A model generated the notes under the pieces. It had not been told where the DNA came from. It saw nothing but the letters and a program-made list of their open reading frames with translations, and did not search any database. 64,000 nucleotides of DNA from Goodfellowiella coeruleoviolacea (lineage in GTDB: Bacteria; Actinomycetota; Actinomycetes; Mycobacteriales; Pseudonocardiaceae): NCBI RefSeq assembly GCF_024171785.1, contig NZ_JAMTCK010000023.1, positions 1 through 64,000 of the forward strand, given 5' to 3'. A program made the translations under genes and the position numbers. Shown piece after piece: positions 23,623 to 30,639 of the stretch. The first letter of the stretch is position 1. The number at the start of each line of letters is the position of its first letter.

Positions 23623-24786
23623 GTGAACGCAGGGTTCGACACGTACCAGCTCGCGGAGGAGCACCAGGCGCTGCGGGACGCGGTCCGCGCGCTGGCCGAG
23701 AAGGAGATCGCCCCGCACGCCAGCGAGGTCGACGAGCAGGAGCGGTTCCCGCAGGAGGCGGCGGACGCCCTGATCCGGGCGGGGTTCCAGGCCGTGCACG
23801 TGCCCGAGGCCTACGACGGGCAGGGCGCGGACGCGGTGGCCACCTGCATCGTGATCGAGGAGGTCGCCCGGGTCTGCGCGTCCTCGTCGCTGATCCCGGC
23901 CGTGAACAAGCTGGGGTCGATGCCGATCCTGCTGTCCGCGTCCGAGGAGCTGAAGAAGGCGGTGCTGCCCTCGATCGCCAGCGGCGAGGCGATGATCTCC
24001 TACGCGCTCTCCGAGCGGGAGGCGGGCTCGGACACCGCGTCCATGCGGACCCGCGCCCACCTGGACGGTGACCACTGGGTGCTCAACGGCACCAAGTGCT
24101 GGATCACCAACGCCGGGGTGTCCACCTGGTACACGGTCATGGCGGTGACCGACCCGAACGCGGCCAAGAAGTCCAGCGGGATCTCCGCGTTCGTCGTGCA
24201 CAAGGACGACCCCGGCTTCGAGGTCGGGCCCAAGGAGCGCAAGCTCGGCATCAAGGGATCGCCCACCCGGGAGATCTACTTCCAGGACTGCACCATCCCG
24301 GCCGACCGGATCATCGGCGAGCCCGGCACCGGCCTGAAGACCGCGCTGCGGACGCTGGACCACACCCGGCCGACCATCGGCGCGCAGGCCGTGGGCATCG
24401 CCCAGGGCGCGCTGGACGCGGCCATCGCCTACGTCAAGGAGCGCAAGCAGTTCGGCACGGCCATCGCCGACTTCCAGGGCGTGCAGTTCATGCTGGCCGA
24501 CATGGCGATGAAGGTCGAGGCGGCCAGGCACATGGTCTACGTGTCGGCGGCGCGGGCCGAGCGCGGCGAGGCCAACCTGGGCTTCATCTCGGCCGCGGCC
24601 AAGTGCTTCGCCTCGGACGTGGCCATGGAGGTCACCACCAACGCCGTGCAGCTGTTCGGTGGTGCCGGGTACACCAGGGACTTCCCGGTGGAGCGGATGA
24701 TGCGCGACGCCAAGATCACCCAGATCTACGAGGGCACCAACCAGATCCAGCGCATGGTGATGGCGCGTTCCCTGCTCAAGGGCTGA
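23623..24786 (+). CDS. fadE25: Acyl-CoA dehydrogenase (FadE25 type)
   Basis: A 387-residue FAD-dependent enzyme oxidising acyl-CoA to 2-enoyl-CoA. Family hallmarks are YALSEREAGSDTASMRTRA and WITNAGVSTWYTVMAV in the flavin/substrate region, RKQFGTAIADFQGVQFMLAD, QLFGGAGYTRDFPVERMMRD and the catalytic glutamate in YEGTNQIQRMVMAR (about residue 370). GTG 23623 follows AAGGAGG. Position near purK-purE matches fadE25 of M. tuberculosis. Chain-length preference is not known. Confidence 0.93.
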   Translation: MNAGFDTYQLAEEHQALRDAVRALAEKEIAPHASEVDEQERFPQEAADALIRAGFQAVHVPEAYDGQGADAVATCIVIEEVARVCASSSLIPAVNKLGSMPILLSASEELKKAVLPSIASGEAMISYALSEREAGSDTASMRTRAHLDGDHWVLNGTKCWITNAGVSTWYTVMAVTDPNAAKKSSGISAFVVHKDDPGFEVGPKERKLGIKGSPTREIYFQDCTIPADRIIGEPGTGLKTALRTLDHTRPTIGAQAVGIAQGALDAAIAYVKERKQFGTAIADFQGVQFMLADMAMKVEAARHMVYVSAARAERGEANLGFISAAAKCFASDVAMEVTTNAVQLFGGAGYTRDFPVERMMRDAKITQIYEGTNQIQRMVMARSLLKG

Positions 24787-24855
24787 CCGGTCCGGGTAGG
24801 CCGCAGTCGCGCGACCGGTGGGGATGGGCCTCGGCCCGCGACCCTCGTCCCTCGG

Positions 24856-24885
24856 CCCGGTGCCGGCGTTGGCGCCGGGACCGGG
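24856..24885 (+). terminator. GC-rich hairpin after fadE25
   Basis: CCCGG-tg-CCGGCG-ttgg-CGCCGG-ga-CCGGG forms an 11-bp stem with one 2x2 internal loop, about 70 bp after the fadE25 stop. There is no T-run, so termination is only a suggestion. GGGACC units continue just after it. Confidence 0.35.
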
Positions 24886-25010
24886 ACCGGGACCGGGAGT
24901 GGGTGGGCCGCCCATCCCCGTGCTCGCCCGCCGCGTGGTGCGGAACTGCCCGTGCCGTGGTCGTCGCCGCCCGTGTTGTGACGGAGGTCAACGGGTCGTG
25001 ACAGCCAGTT

Positions 25011-25039
25011 AGTAGAAACTTCATTAGTTGAGCGTTCAT
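25011..25039. promoter_or_regulatory. AT-rich direct repeats upstream of doxX (possible operator)
   Basis: AGTAGAAACTTCAT (25011-25024) and AGTTGAGCGTTCAT (25026-25039) are imperfect direct repeats with a 15-bp period in an unusually AT-rich patch 45-70 bp before the doxX start. CATACT at 25037-25042 could be the -10 box. No regulator gene is adjacent. Confidence 0.35.
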
Positions 25040-25082
25040 ACTCTTTCCTGCGCCCATGCACGACGCACAGGAGGAGAGTGGA

Positions 25083-25517
25083 ATGCGGCTGCTTCGGGAT
25101 CTGACCGCGCTGGTGGCTCGACTGGCGATCGGCGTGGTGTTCATCGCCCACGGCTGGCAGAAGTTCACCGAGTGGGGGCTCGCCGGCACCGCCGCCAGCT
25201 TCGAGAAGATGGGGATCCCCGCCGCCACCCTGTCCGCCTGGTTCGCCGCGACCGTCGAACTGGTCGGCGGCGTGCTGCTGATCGCGGGGCTGGCCCTGCC
25301 CGTGGTGGGTGTGCTCCTCGCCGTCGACATGGCCGGCGCCCTGCTGTTCGTGCACCTGCCCAACGGGCTGCTCGGCGACGGCGGGTTCGAGTACGTGCTG
25401 GTGCTGGCCGTGGCCGCGCTGGCCGTGGGCTTCAACGGTGGCGCCTACGCGCTGGACCGGGTGGTGTTCCGCAACCGGGGCGCGCGGCGCGCGCAGGAGC
25501 CGGTGCCCAGCGCGTGA
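25083..25517 (+). CDS. DoxX-family membrane protein
   Basis: A 144-residue DoxX-like protein with four membrane helices (LARLAIGVVFIAHGWQKF is the typical first one; then LVGGVLLIAGLALPVVGVLL, MAGALLFVHLPNG, and VLVLAVAALAVGFNGGAYAL). DoxX proteins act in membrane-linked redox balance, for example with thioredoxin-like proteins and superoxide dismutase in mycobacteria; their chemistry is uncertain. ATG 25083 follows GGAGGAGAG. No partner genes are adjacent. Confidence 0.85.
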   Translation: MRLLRDLTALVARLAIGVVFIAHGWQKFTEWGLAGTAASFEKMGIPAATLSAWFAATVELVGGVLLIAGLALPVVGVLLAVDMAGALLFVHLPNGLLGDGGFEYVLVLAVAALAVGFNGGAYALDRVVFRNRGARRAQEPVPSA

Positions 25518-25758
25518 CCTGCCGGAACCAGCAGAAGAGCCAGACACAGCAGGACAGCCGGAACCGGCAGGACCGCCGGAACCGGCGGTTGGCCGGGCAC
25601 CGGCAGCCGCGGCCAGCCTCGGTCGCGGCCCGGCCCACGCCACCGAGAGCACCAGCAGAACCCAGCCGGACCGGTCGGACAACCCGGCCGGCCTGACCGG
25701 ACAGGTCGGCCGGTCTGGTCGGACCCAGCCGGCGGTCGGACTCAGCCGGCGGTCGGAC
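25518..25758. repeat. Degenerate repeats between doxX and the TIGR03089 gene
   Basis: Short CCGGAACCGGCAGG-like units (25540-25590) give way to a 17-bp repeat (CAGCCGGCGGTCGGACT at 25726-25742 and 25743-25759, diverged third unit) that contains the stop codon of the following minus-strand gene. No gene is supported here. Confidence 0.65.
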
Positions 25759-26478
25759 TCAGCCGGTGGTCGGTCCGCCGAGGGAGATCGTCACGTTCTC
25801 GGCGGACCGGCGCGCCGGCAGGCCGGCGACATCGGCGTGGCTGCACTGCACCAGCGACGCGCCCGCGGCCAGCACGGCCAGCAAACCGCTGAACAGCCCG
25901 TCCGGCATGGTCCACTCCATAGTGGACAAAACACGCGAATCCCCGGTGATGCCAAGGGTTTCCGCGCGGGACCGCGCCTCAGCCACGACTTCGTCGACAG
26001 TGGACGCCAGCAGCGCGGGCGTGTCGCCGGGCAGTCGCTGCCCCGGGTCGAACCGGTCGCCGTGCGCGCGGACGTCGTCGAGGTAGTCCACGGTGCCGGC
26101 CGGTCGCTCGTCCAGCCCACGCCCCATCGGGTCCAGCGAGGCCACCGCGACCACGTCGGCGCCCTCGGCCGCCCCACCCGGCGCCACCACCGCCACGGAC
26201 GCGCCGTCGGCCTGGTCGGTCACGCGCGCCCCGCACCACCAGGCGCCCAGCAGCACACCCACGGTCTGCCAGTGCGCCGGCAGCAGCACCGCGACCGGAT
26301 CGCCCGGCCCCACGTCGTGCTCGTCCCGCAGCCAGTTGGCCGTCTTGGCCGCCCAGTTGGCCATGGTCGCCCTGGACAGTTCGACCCTGCTGCCCAGCGC
26401 GTCGTCGTAGTGGGTGATCAGCGGCCGGGCCGGATCAGCGGCGAGCAGTGGGGAGTACAGGACTTCGGTGACGGTCAT
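25759..26478 (-). CDS. TIGR03089-family protein (truncated acyl-CoA synthetase-like)
   Basis: A 239-residue protein of the actinobacterial TIGR03089 group (Rv3268-type). It resembles the N-terminal part of AMP-dependent acyl-CoA synthetases (VELSRATMANWAAKTANWL, VGPGDPVAVLLPAHWQTVGVLLGAWWCGA) but lacks the adenylation motifs and C-terminal lid, so it cannot be a normal ligase. Function is unknown. ATG 26476-26478 follows GGAGAGG. It lies directly downstream of the LCP gene, as in M. tuberculosis, suggesting a conserved envelope-linked role. The stop lies within a 17-bp tandem repeat. Confidence 0.83.
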   Translation of the reverse strand: MTVTEVLYSPLLAADPARPLITHYDDALGSRVELSRATMANWAAKTANWLRDEHDVGPGDPVAVLLPAHWQTVGVLLGAWWCGARVTDQADGASVAVVAPGGAAEGADVVAVASLDPMGRGLDERPAGTVDYLDDVRAHGDRFDPGQRLPGDTPALLASTVDEVVAEARSRAETLGITGDSRVLSTMEWTMPDGLFSGLLAVLAAGASLVQCSHADVAGLPARRSAENVTISLGGPTTG

Positions 26479-26574
26479 CGCCTCTCCAGATCCACTGTGG
26501 ACGGCACTGCCATGCGGCGGAACCGCTGCGCCGACGCGGTGGGCAGGCCGTCGACACTGGTCGCCTGGTCGGAC

Positions 26575-27912
26575 TCAGTCGACGCAACTCACCCCATCGG
26601 CCATGATCGGCTCCGGCGACCCGGCCGGTGCGGCCAGGCCGTTCAAGTGGATCACAGCCGATCCGGCGAGCCGTTGGGTGGGGCTGGATTGCGCCCCGTC
26701 CGGCGTGCCTGCCTGGGCGGACGTCGCCGGCTCGCCGGCTGAGGTGGCCGGCGCGGACGCCGACCCGGTCGACGACTCGGTCGAGGACACGGTCGATGAC
26801 GCCGGCGGGGCACTCGCCGCGACCAGGTTGGCCACGAACGCGCGAACCTGGTCCCGGTCCACCGTGACGATGCTCTGGCCCCGGTCGTTGCTGGCGTTGA
26901 CGTTGGTCACCGGGATGGTGACGAACTCCACATCTCCACTGGCCAGGGCCTGTGCCTGCCGCAGCAGCGTGACCAGGTCCAGGTCCTGGTCGATGACGAC
27001 CGACTTCCGCACCGCGTCCAACAGCGCGTTGAACCGCCCCTGGTCGGTGAGCGTGCCGGTGGACAGGACCTTGTTCACGGCCGAGGCCAGGAAGGCCTGC
27101 TGGCGCGCGATCCGGCCGAGGTCCCCACCGGGCAGGTTCTTGCGCTGGCGCACGAACGACAGCGCGTCCCCACCGGACACGGTCTGCCGTCCCTTGCGGA
27201 AGTTGGCCCCCGAGTCCGGGTCGCTGGTCGCGTGGTTCAGGCACACGTCGATGCCGCCGACCGCCTCGGTGAGCAGGTAGAACCCGTACAGGTTGATCTC
27301 GGCGTAGTGGTCGACGTGCAGTCCGGTCAGGTCCTGTACGGTCTGCACCAGGGCCCGCCGGCCGGCCTGGTCGGACTGCTGCTCCACGCGGGCCTGGTCG
27401 GACATGCCCTCGCCACGCAACCGTTGCGCCGTGCGGTACTTGGTGGCCCCGTAGGCGGCGTTGATCTTGTCTTCCCGGTAGTCCGGGATGGGGACGTAGG
27501 TGTCCCTGGGAATGGAGATCGCGTGCGCGCGCCCGCCGTTGTGCGGAATCCGGATCAGGATGATCGTGTCGGTGTTGACCCCCGCGCTGGCCTCGGTGCG
27601 CAGCTTCCTGAGGACGTTGGCCGGTAACAGGTTGCCCTGCGCGTCGGTCCGGCTGTCACTGCCCACCAGCAGGATGTCGGTGGCGCCGTCGTCGGCCGGG
27701 GGAGAGTCCGGCACGTCGGCCAGGCCGGTGATCACGTCGGTGGTGTTCAGGTTCTCCTGCACCCGGTCCAACGTGATCCAGGCGTACCCGGTGGCCGCGA
27801 GCGCGGTGGCGGACACCAGGGCGACCACCGTCCGAGCGGTGATCAACGCGGCACCGCGCCCCCGAGCCGGCCGACGCGCCGCGACTCGGCTGTCGGTCGT
27901 GTCCTTGCTCAT
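26575..27912 (-). CDS. LytR-CpsA-Psr (LCP) family glycopolymer ligase, copy 1
   Basis: A 445-residue membrane-anchored enzyme of the family that moves prenyl-linked glycopolymers such as arabinogalactan onto peptidoglycan. It has a short cytoplasmic N-terminus, a membrane helix (about residues 24-46, VVALVSATALAATGYAWI), and an external LCP domain with DILLVGSDSRTDAQG, TIILIRIPHNGGRAHAISIP, RDTYV with a catalytic Arg, and LSFVRQRKNLPGGDLGRIAR. The Ser/Thr/Ala tail replaces the LytR_C domain and ends DGVSCVD, echoing the end of the second LCP protein (DGTRCVN). ATG 27910-27912 follows GAGGGGGGAA. It is the Rv3267-type gene of the conserved block. Confidence 0.9.
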   Translation of the reverse strand: MSKDTTDSRVAARRPARGRGAALITARTVVALVSATALAATGYAWITLDRVQENLNTTDVITGLADVPDSPPADDGATDILLVGSDSRTDAQGNLLPANVLRKLRTEASAGVNTDTIILIRIPHNGGRAHAISIPRDTYVPIPDYREDKINAAYGATKYRTAQRLRGEGMSDQARVEQQSDQAGRRALVQTVQDLTGLHVDHYAEINLYGFYLLTEAVGGIDVCLNHATSDPDSGANFRKGRQTVSGGDALSFVRQRKNLPGGDLGRIARQQAFLASAVNKVLSTGTLTDQGRFNALLDAVRKSVVIDQDLDLVTLLRQAQALASGDVEFVTIPVTNVNASNDRGQSIVTVDRDQVRAFVANLVAASAPPASSTVSSTESSTGSASAPATSAGEPATSAQAGTPDGAQSSPTQRLAGSAVIHLNGLAAPAGSPEPIMADGVSCVD

Positions 27913-28267
27913 GTGTTCCCCCCTCGCTGCCCTGGTGACCAGGTTAGTCAGCGGTCGGCGGGAAAAACCGGGCTCGGCGCATCTGGCCCCCGGGTTTGCT
28001 CAATCTGTTAGCGATCAGGTCCGGCGGGCGCCGGGAGCCCACCTGGCGCGAGCGGATTCGACCGGGCGCCGCCGCGGCTCGGCAGCCACCTGCTGACCCG
28101 GCCCCCGCGTCCGGTCAAACCGGGCATGGCGGGCGTGGGGGTCACACGATGGGGGGTTTGCCCGGCGGTTCCTCCGCAAGAACGGGCGACTCCTGAGTGA
28201 TCGTGTTGATGCCGAACCAGTGCCGAACCGTGATGGTTTCGGCGGCGAGATTAAGGAGTAGTCGCAG
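27913..28267. other. Intergenic promoter region between LCP copy 1 and the secreted proteins
   Basis: It holds TAACCT (minus strand, 27941-27946), a possible -10 box for the LCP gene, and the palindrome CCTGGTGACCAGG (27931-27943) overlapping it, a candidate operator. On the plus side are CAGTGCCGAACC (28218-28229) and a short hairpin (GCCGAACC/GGTTTCGGC) in the leader of the small secreted protein. No gene is seen. Confidence 0.45.
28218..28229 (+). promoter_or_regulatory. Duplicated upstream motif of the secreted-protein pair, copy 1
   Basis: CAGTGCCGAACC lies exactly 38 bp before the ATG of the first secreted protein; an identical 12-mer lies exactly 38 bp before the second (28584-28595). 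GAACC could be an ECF-type -35 element, but no clear -10 follows. Confidence 0.5.
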
Positions 28268-28528
28268 ATGACCATGAGGCCCCGCCTCGCTGGATTGTTG
28301 GCTGCCACCGCCGGCACTCTGCTGCTTCTCGCGACGCCCGCTGGCGCTCAGCCGTCCGATGACCCCGATGAGCAGGTCGGAATCGTCGGGGCCACTCCGC
28401 TTGTGCCGATCTGCGCTGGTGATTTCGCCAGTGGGAGCGGGCTGGGGATCACGATCGGGGACAGAGTTCCAGGCCAGGAGACATGCGATTCCGTTGCCGC
28501 CGAAGTCGCCGATCTCGCGGGTCGGTGA
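28268..28528 (+). CDS. Small secreted protein of unknown function
   Basis: An 86-residue protein with a clear signal peptide (residues 1-27, cleaved after TPAGA). The mature part, about 59 residues, contains two cysteines in VPICAGDFASGSG and PGQETCDSVAAEV, possibly one disulfide. I do not recognise a family. The signal peptide and upstream sequence are near-copies of those of the following large secreted protein (RLAGLLAAT in both, same cleavage position), so the two arose by tandem duplication of a promoter-leader unit with different mature parts. Start ATG 28268 follows AAGGAG by 10 nt. Confidence 0.72.
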   Translation: MTMRPRLAGLLAATAGTLLLLATPAGAQPSDDPDEQVGIVGATPLVPICAGDFASGSGLGITIGDRVPGQETCDSVAAEVADLAGR

Positions 28529-28583
28529 CCAGCCGGTCGGCGACAACGACTGACCGATTCCGATCACGTGTGGTGATTCAAAG

Positions 28584-28611
28584 CAGTGCCGAACCCGACG
28601 GCTTAAGCCGT
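28584..28611 (+). promoter_or_regulatory. Duplicated upstream motif, copy 2, with palindrome
   Basis: CAGTGCCGAACC (28584-28595) is followed by the perfect palindrome ACGGCTTAAGCCGT (28598-28611), then AAGGAG and the ATG at 28634. The first copy has a different dyad at the same place. Confidence 0.5.
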
Positions 28612-28633
28612 GGTAGATAAGGAGAGCGCGGAG

Positions 28634-30556
28634 ATGACCACTAAGGGCCGCCTCGCTGGATTGTTGGCCGCTACTACTGGCGCTGTACTCTTCCTGGCCG
28701 CACCGGCCAGCGCACAGCCTTCCCCGATCAGCAGTACACAGCTATCCCAGGACAATTATGAGCCTGTTGCGGGCAAGTGGGTGTCCAACCGTTCTCTTGA
28801 CGGTGCTCGGATCGTTGACGGCAGTGACCTCCCCGGCGCCAGCATCGAGGGTCCTCAGGCCGGCACCAGCACGGACAGCGCCAAGCCGGTGGGCGCTGCC
28901 CAGTCCGCCCCGACCGGTCAGGTGAGTGGTGGGGCGACGACCAGCAAGCCAAAGCCGGCCGCGGGCAAGCCGGGTGCGAGCAAGCCAGCTGCGGGCAAGC
29001 CAGCTGCGGGCAAGCCGGCCGCGGGCAAGCCAGCTGCGGGCAAGCCGGGTGCGAGCAAGCCGGCCGCCGGAGAGACCTGCACCTGCGCCGAGAGCGCCGA
29101 GGCGGGTCACGTCAAGCCGGCTGTCGGCAAGCCGGTGACTCCGTTCGTCGCGGTTCCGCTGCCTGATTTCACCCCCTTTGTCGGCAGCCTTCTGGAGGCG
29201 GTGCACGGAACCGCGCACGGCACCCACGCGGGTACCGCTCACGGGCACGAGGGCGTCTCGGCCGGCAAGCCGGGTGAAGGCAAGCCGTCGGTGGGCAAGC
29301 CCTCGGTCGGCAAGCCGAGCGTGAGCGAGCCGAGCGTGGGTAAGCCGGGTGCGGGCAAGCCTTCGGAGGGCAAGCCGAGCGTGGGCAAGCCCTCGACCGG
29401 TAAGCCGAGCGTGAGCAAGCCCTCGGAGGGCAAGCCCTCAGCCGGCAAACCCGCTGCCGAGCAGCCCGGCGCGAACAAGCCCAGCACGGGCCACCCGTCA
29501 ACCGGTTCCGACCACGCCAAGCCGGTGAGCGGGAAACCCGAGGGTGAGAAGCCGTCGAATGGTTCGGAGCACGGCAAGCCTGCGGGTGAGAAGCCCGAGC
29601 ACGGTAAGCCTTCGGGTGAGAAGCCCTCGAATGGTTCGGAGCACGGTAAGCCGTCGAGTGAGAAGCCGGTTGGTGAGAAGCCGGAGCACGGTAAGCCGTC
29701 GGGTGGTTCTGAGCACGGTAAGCCGGTGGGTGAGAAGCCGTCGAATGGTTCGGAGCACGGCAAGCCTGCGGGTGAGAAGCCCGAGCATGGCAAGCCTTCG
29801 GGTGAGAAGCCTTCCGGTGAGAAGCCGGAGCACGGTAAGCCGTCGGGTGGTTCTGAGCACGGTAAGCCGGTGGGTGAGAAGCCGTCGAATGGTTCGGAGC
29901 ACGGCAAGCCTGCGGGTGAGAAGCCCGAGCACGGCAAGCCCTCGGGTGACAAGCCTTCGGGTGAGAAGCCGTCGAATGGTTCGGAGCACGGCAAGCCTTC
30001 CGGCGAGAAGCCTTCCGGTGAGAAGCCGGAGCACGGTAAGCCGTCAGGTGGTTCTGAGCACGCCAAGCCGGTGGGTGAGAAGCCCTCGAATGGTTCGGAG
30101 CACGGCAAGCCCTCGGGTGACAAGCCTTCCGGTGAGAAGCCGGAGCAGGGTAAGCCGGTGAGCGGCAAGCCGGTGGCTGAGAAGCCCGTGAGCGGCAAGC
30201 CGGTGGCTGAGAAGCCGGTGGCTGAGAAGCCGGAGCACGGCAAGCCGTCGGGCGGTGCTGAGCACGCGAAGCCGGTGGGTGAGAAGCCCTCGAACGGTTC
30301 CGGTCACGGCAAGCCGGTGACTGGCAAGCCGGTTGGCGAGAAGCCCTCGAACGGTGCTGGTTCTGCCAAGCCGGACGGTGACGAGCCAGAGGGTGACGAG
30401 CCAGAGGGTGACAAGCCGGAAAGTGGGAAGCCGGAGCACGGCAAGCCGGGCCACGGCAAGGACTGGGTTGAGAACCTCGTCAGCACGTGGATCAACAGCC
30501 CGCACGGCGACGGCAACACCGTCCTGAGCATCGGACCGATCACGCACAACGACTGA
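28634..30556 (+). CDS. Secreted low-complexity Lys/Pro/Gly/His repeat protein
   Basis: A 640-residue protein with a signal peptide (residues 1-27, ending APASA). The body is almost wholly repeats around a GKP core: first AAGKPAAGKP units, then PSVGKPSVGKP, then a longer pattern of SEHGKP, GEKPSNG and EKPEHGKPSG. Composition is dominated by Lys, Pro, Gly, Ser, Glu and His. A CTCAE segment and a hydrophobic stretch (FVAVPLPDFTPFVGSLL) interrupt the repeats near residues 150-190. The last 30 residues (WVENLVSTWINSPHGDG, then NTVLSIGPITHND) are non-repetitive. No LPXTG or membrane anchor is visible. Codons ending in T (GGT) are commoner than in neighbouring genes. It is probably a surface or matrix protein; the role is unknown. 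Confidence 0.78.
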   Translation: MTTKGRLAGLLAATTGAVLFLAAPASAQPSPISSTQLSQDNYEPVAGKWVSNRSLDGARIVDGSDLPGASIEGPQAGTSTDSAKPVGAAQSAPTGQVSGGATTSKPKPAAGKPGASKPAAGKPAAGKPAAGKPAAGKPGASKPAAGETCTCAESAEAGHVKPAVGKPVTPFVAVPLPDFTPFVGSLLEAVHGTAHGTHAGTAHGHEGVSAGKPGEGKPSVGKPSVGKPSVSEPSVGKPGAGKPSEGKPSVGKPSTGKPSVSKPSEGKPSAGKPAAEQPGANKPSTGHPSTGSDHAKPVSGKPEGEKPSNGSEHGKPAGEKPEHGKPSGEKPSNGSEHGKPSSEKPVGEKPEHGKPSGGSEHGKPVGEKPSNGSEHGKPAGEKPEHGKPSGEKPSGEKPEHGKPSGGSEHGKPVGEKPSNGSEHGKPAGEKPEHGKPSGDKPSGEKPSNGSEHGKPSGEKPSGEKPEHGKPSGGSEHAKPVGEKPSNGSEHGKPSGDKPSGEKPEQGKPVSGKPVAEKPVSGKPVAEKPVAEKPEHGKPSGGAEHAKPVGEKPSNGSGHGKPVTGKPVGEKPSNGAGSAKPDGDEPEGDEPEGDKPESGKPEHGKPGHGKDWVENLVSTWINSPHGDGNTVLSIGPITHND

Positions 30557-30577
30557 TCCCCGCTGCTGTGACACACG

Positions 30578-30622
30578 CGTGGGTGCTGGCGAACACTGCC
30601 AGCACCCACGTTGGTTTCTGTC
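30578..30622 (+). terminator. Strong terminator hairpin after the repeat-protein gene
   Basis: CGTGGGTGCTGGC and GCCAGCACCCACG form a perfect 13-bp stem with a 7-nt loop, followed by TTGGTTTCTG. It lies 21 bp after the stop codon, between two convergent genes, and is the clearest intrinsic terminator in the window. Confidence 0.8.
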
Positions 30623-30639
30623 GTGCTACCGGGGGGCGA

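Noticed and set aside
28900..30470. CRISPR array, because of dense short repeats
   Set aside because: The repeats keep one reading frame, have no unique spacers of constant length, and are preceded by a signal peptide.
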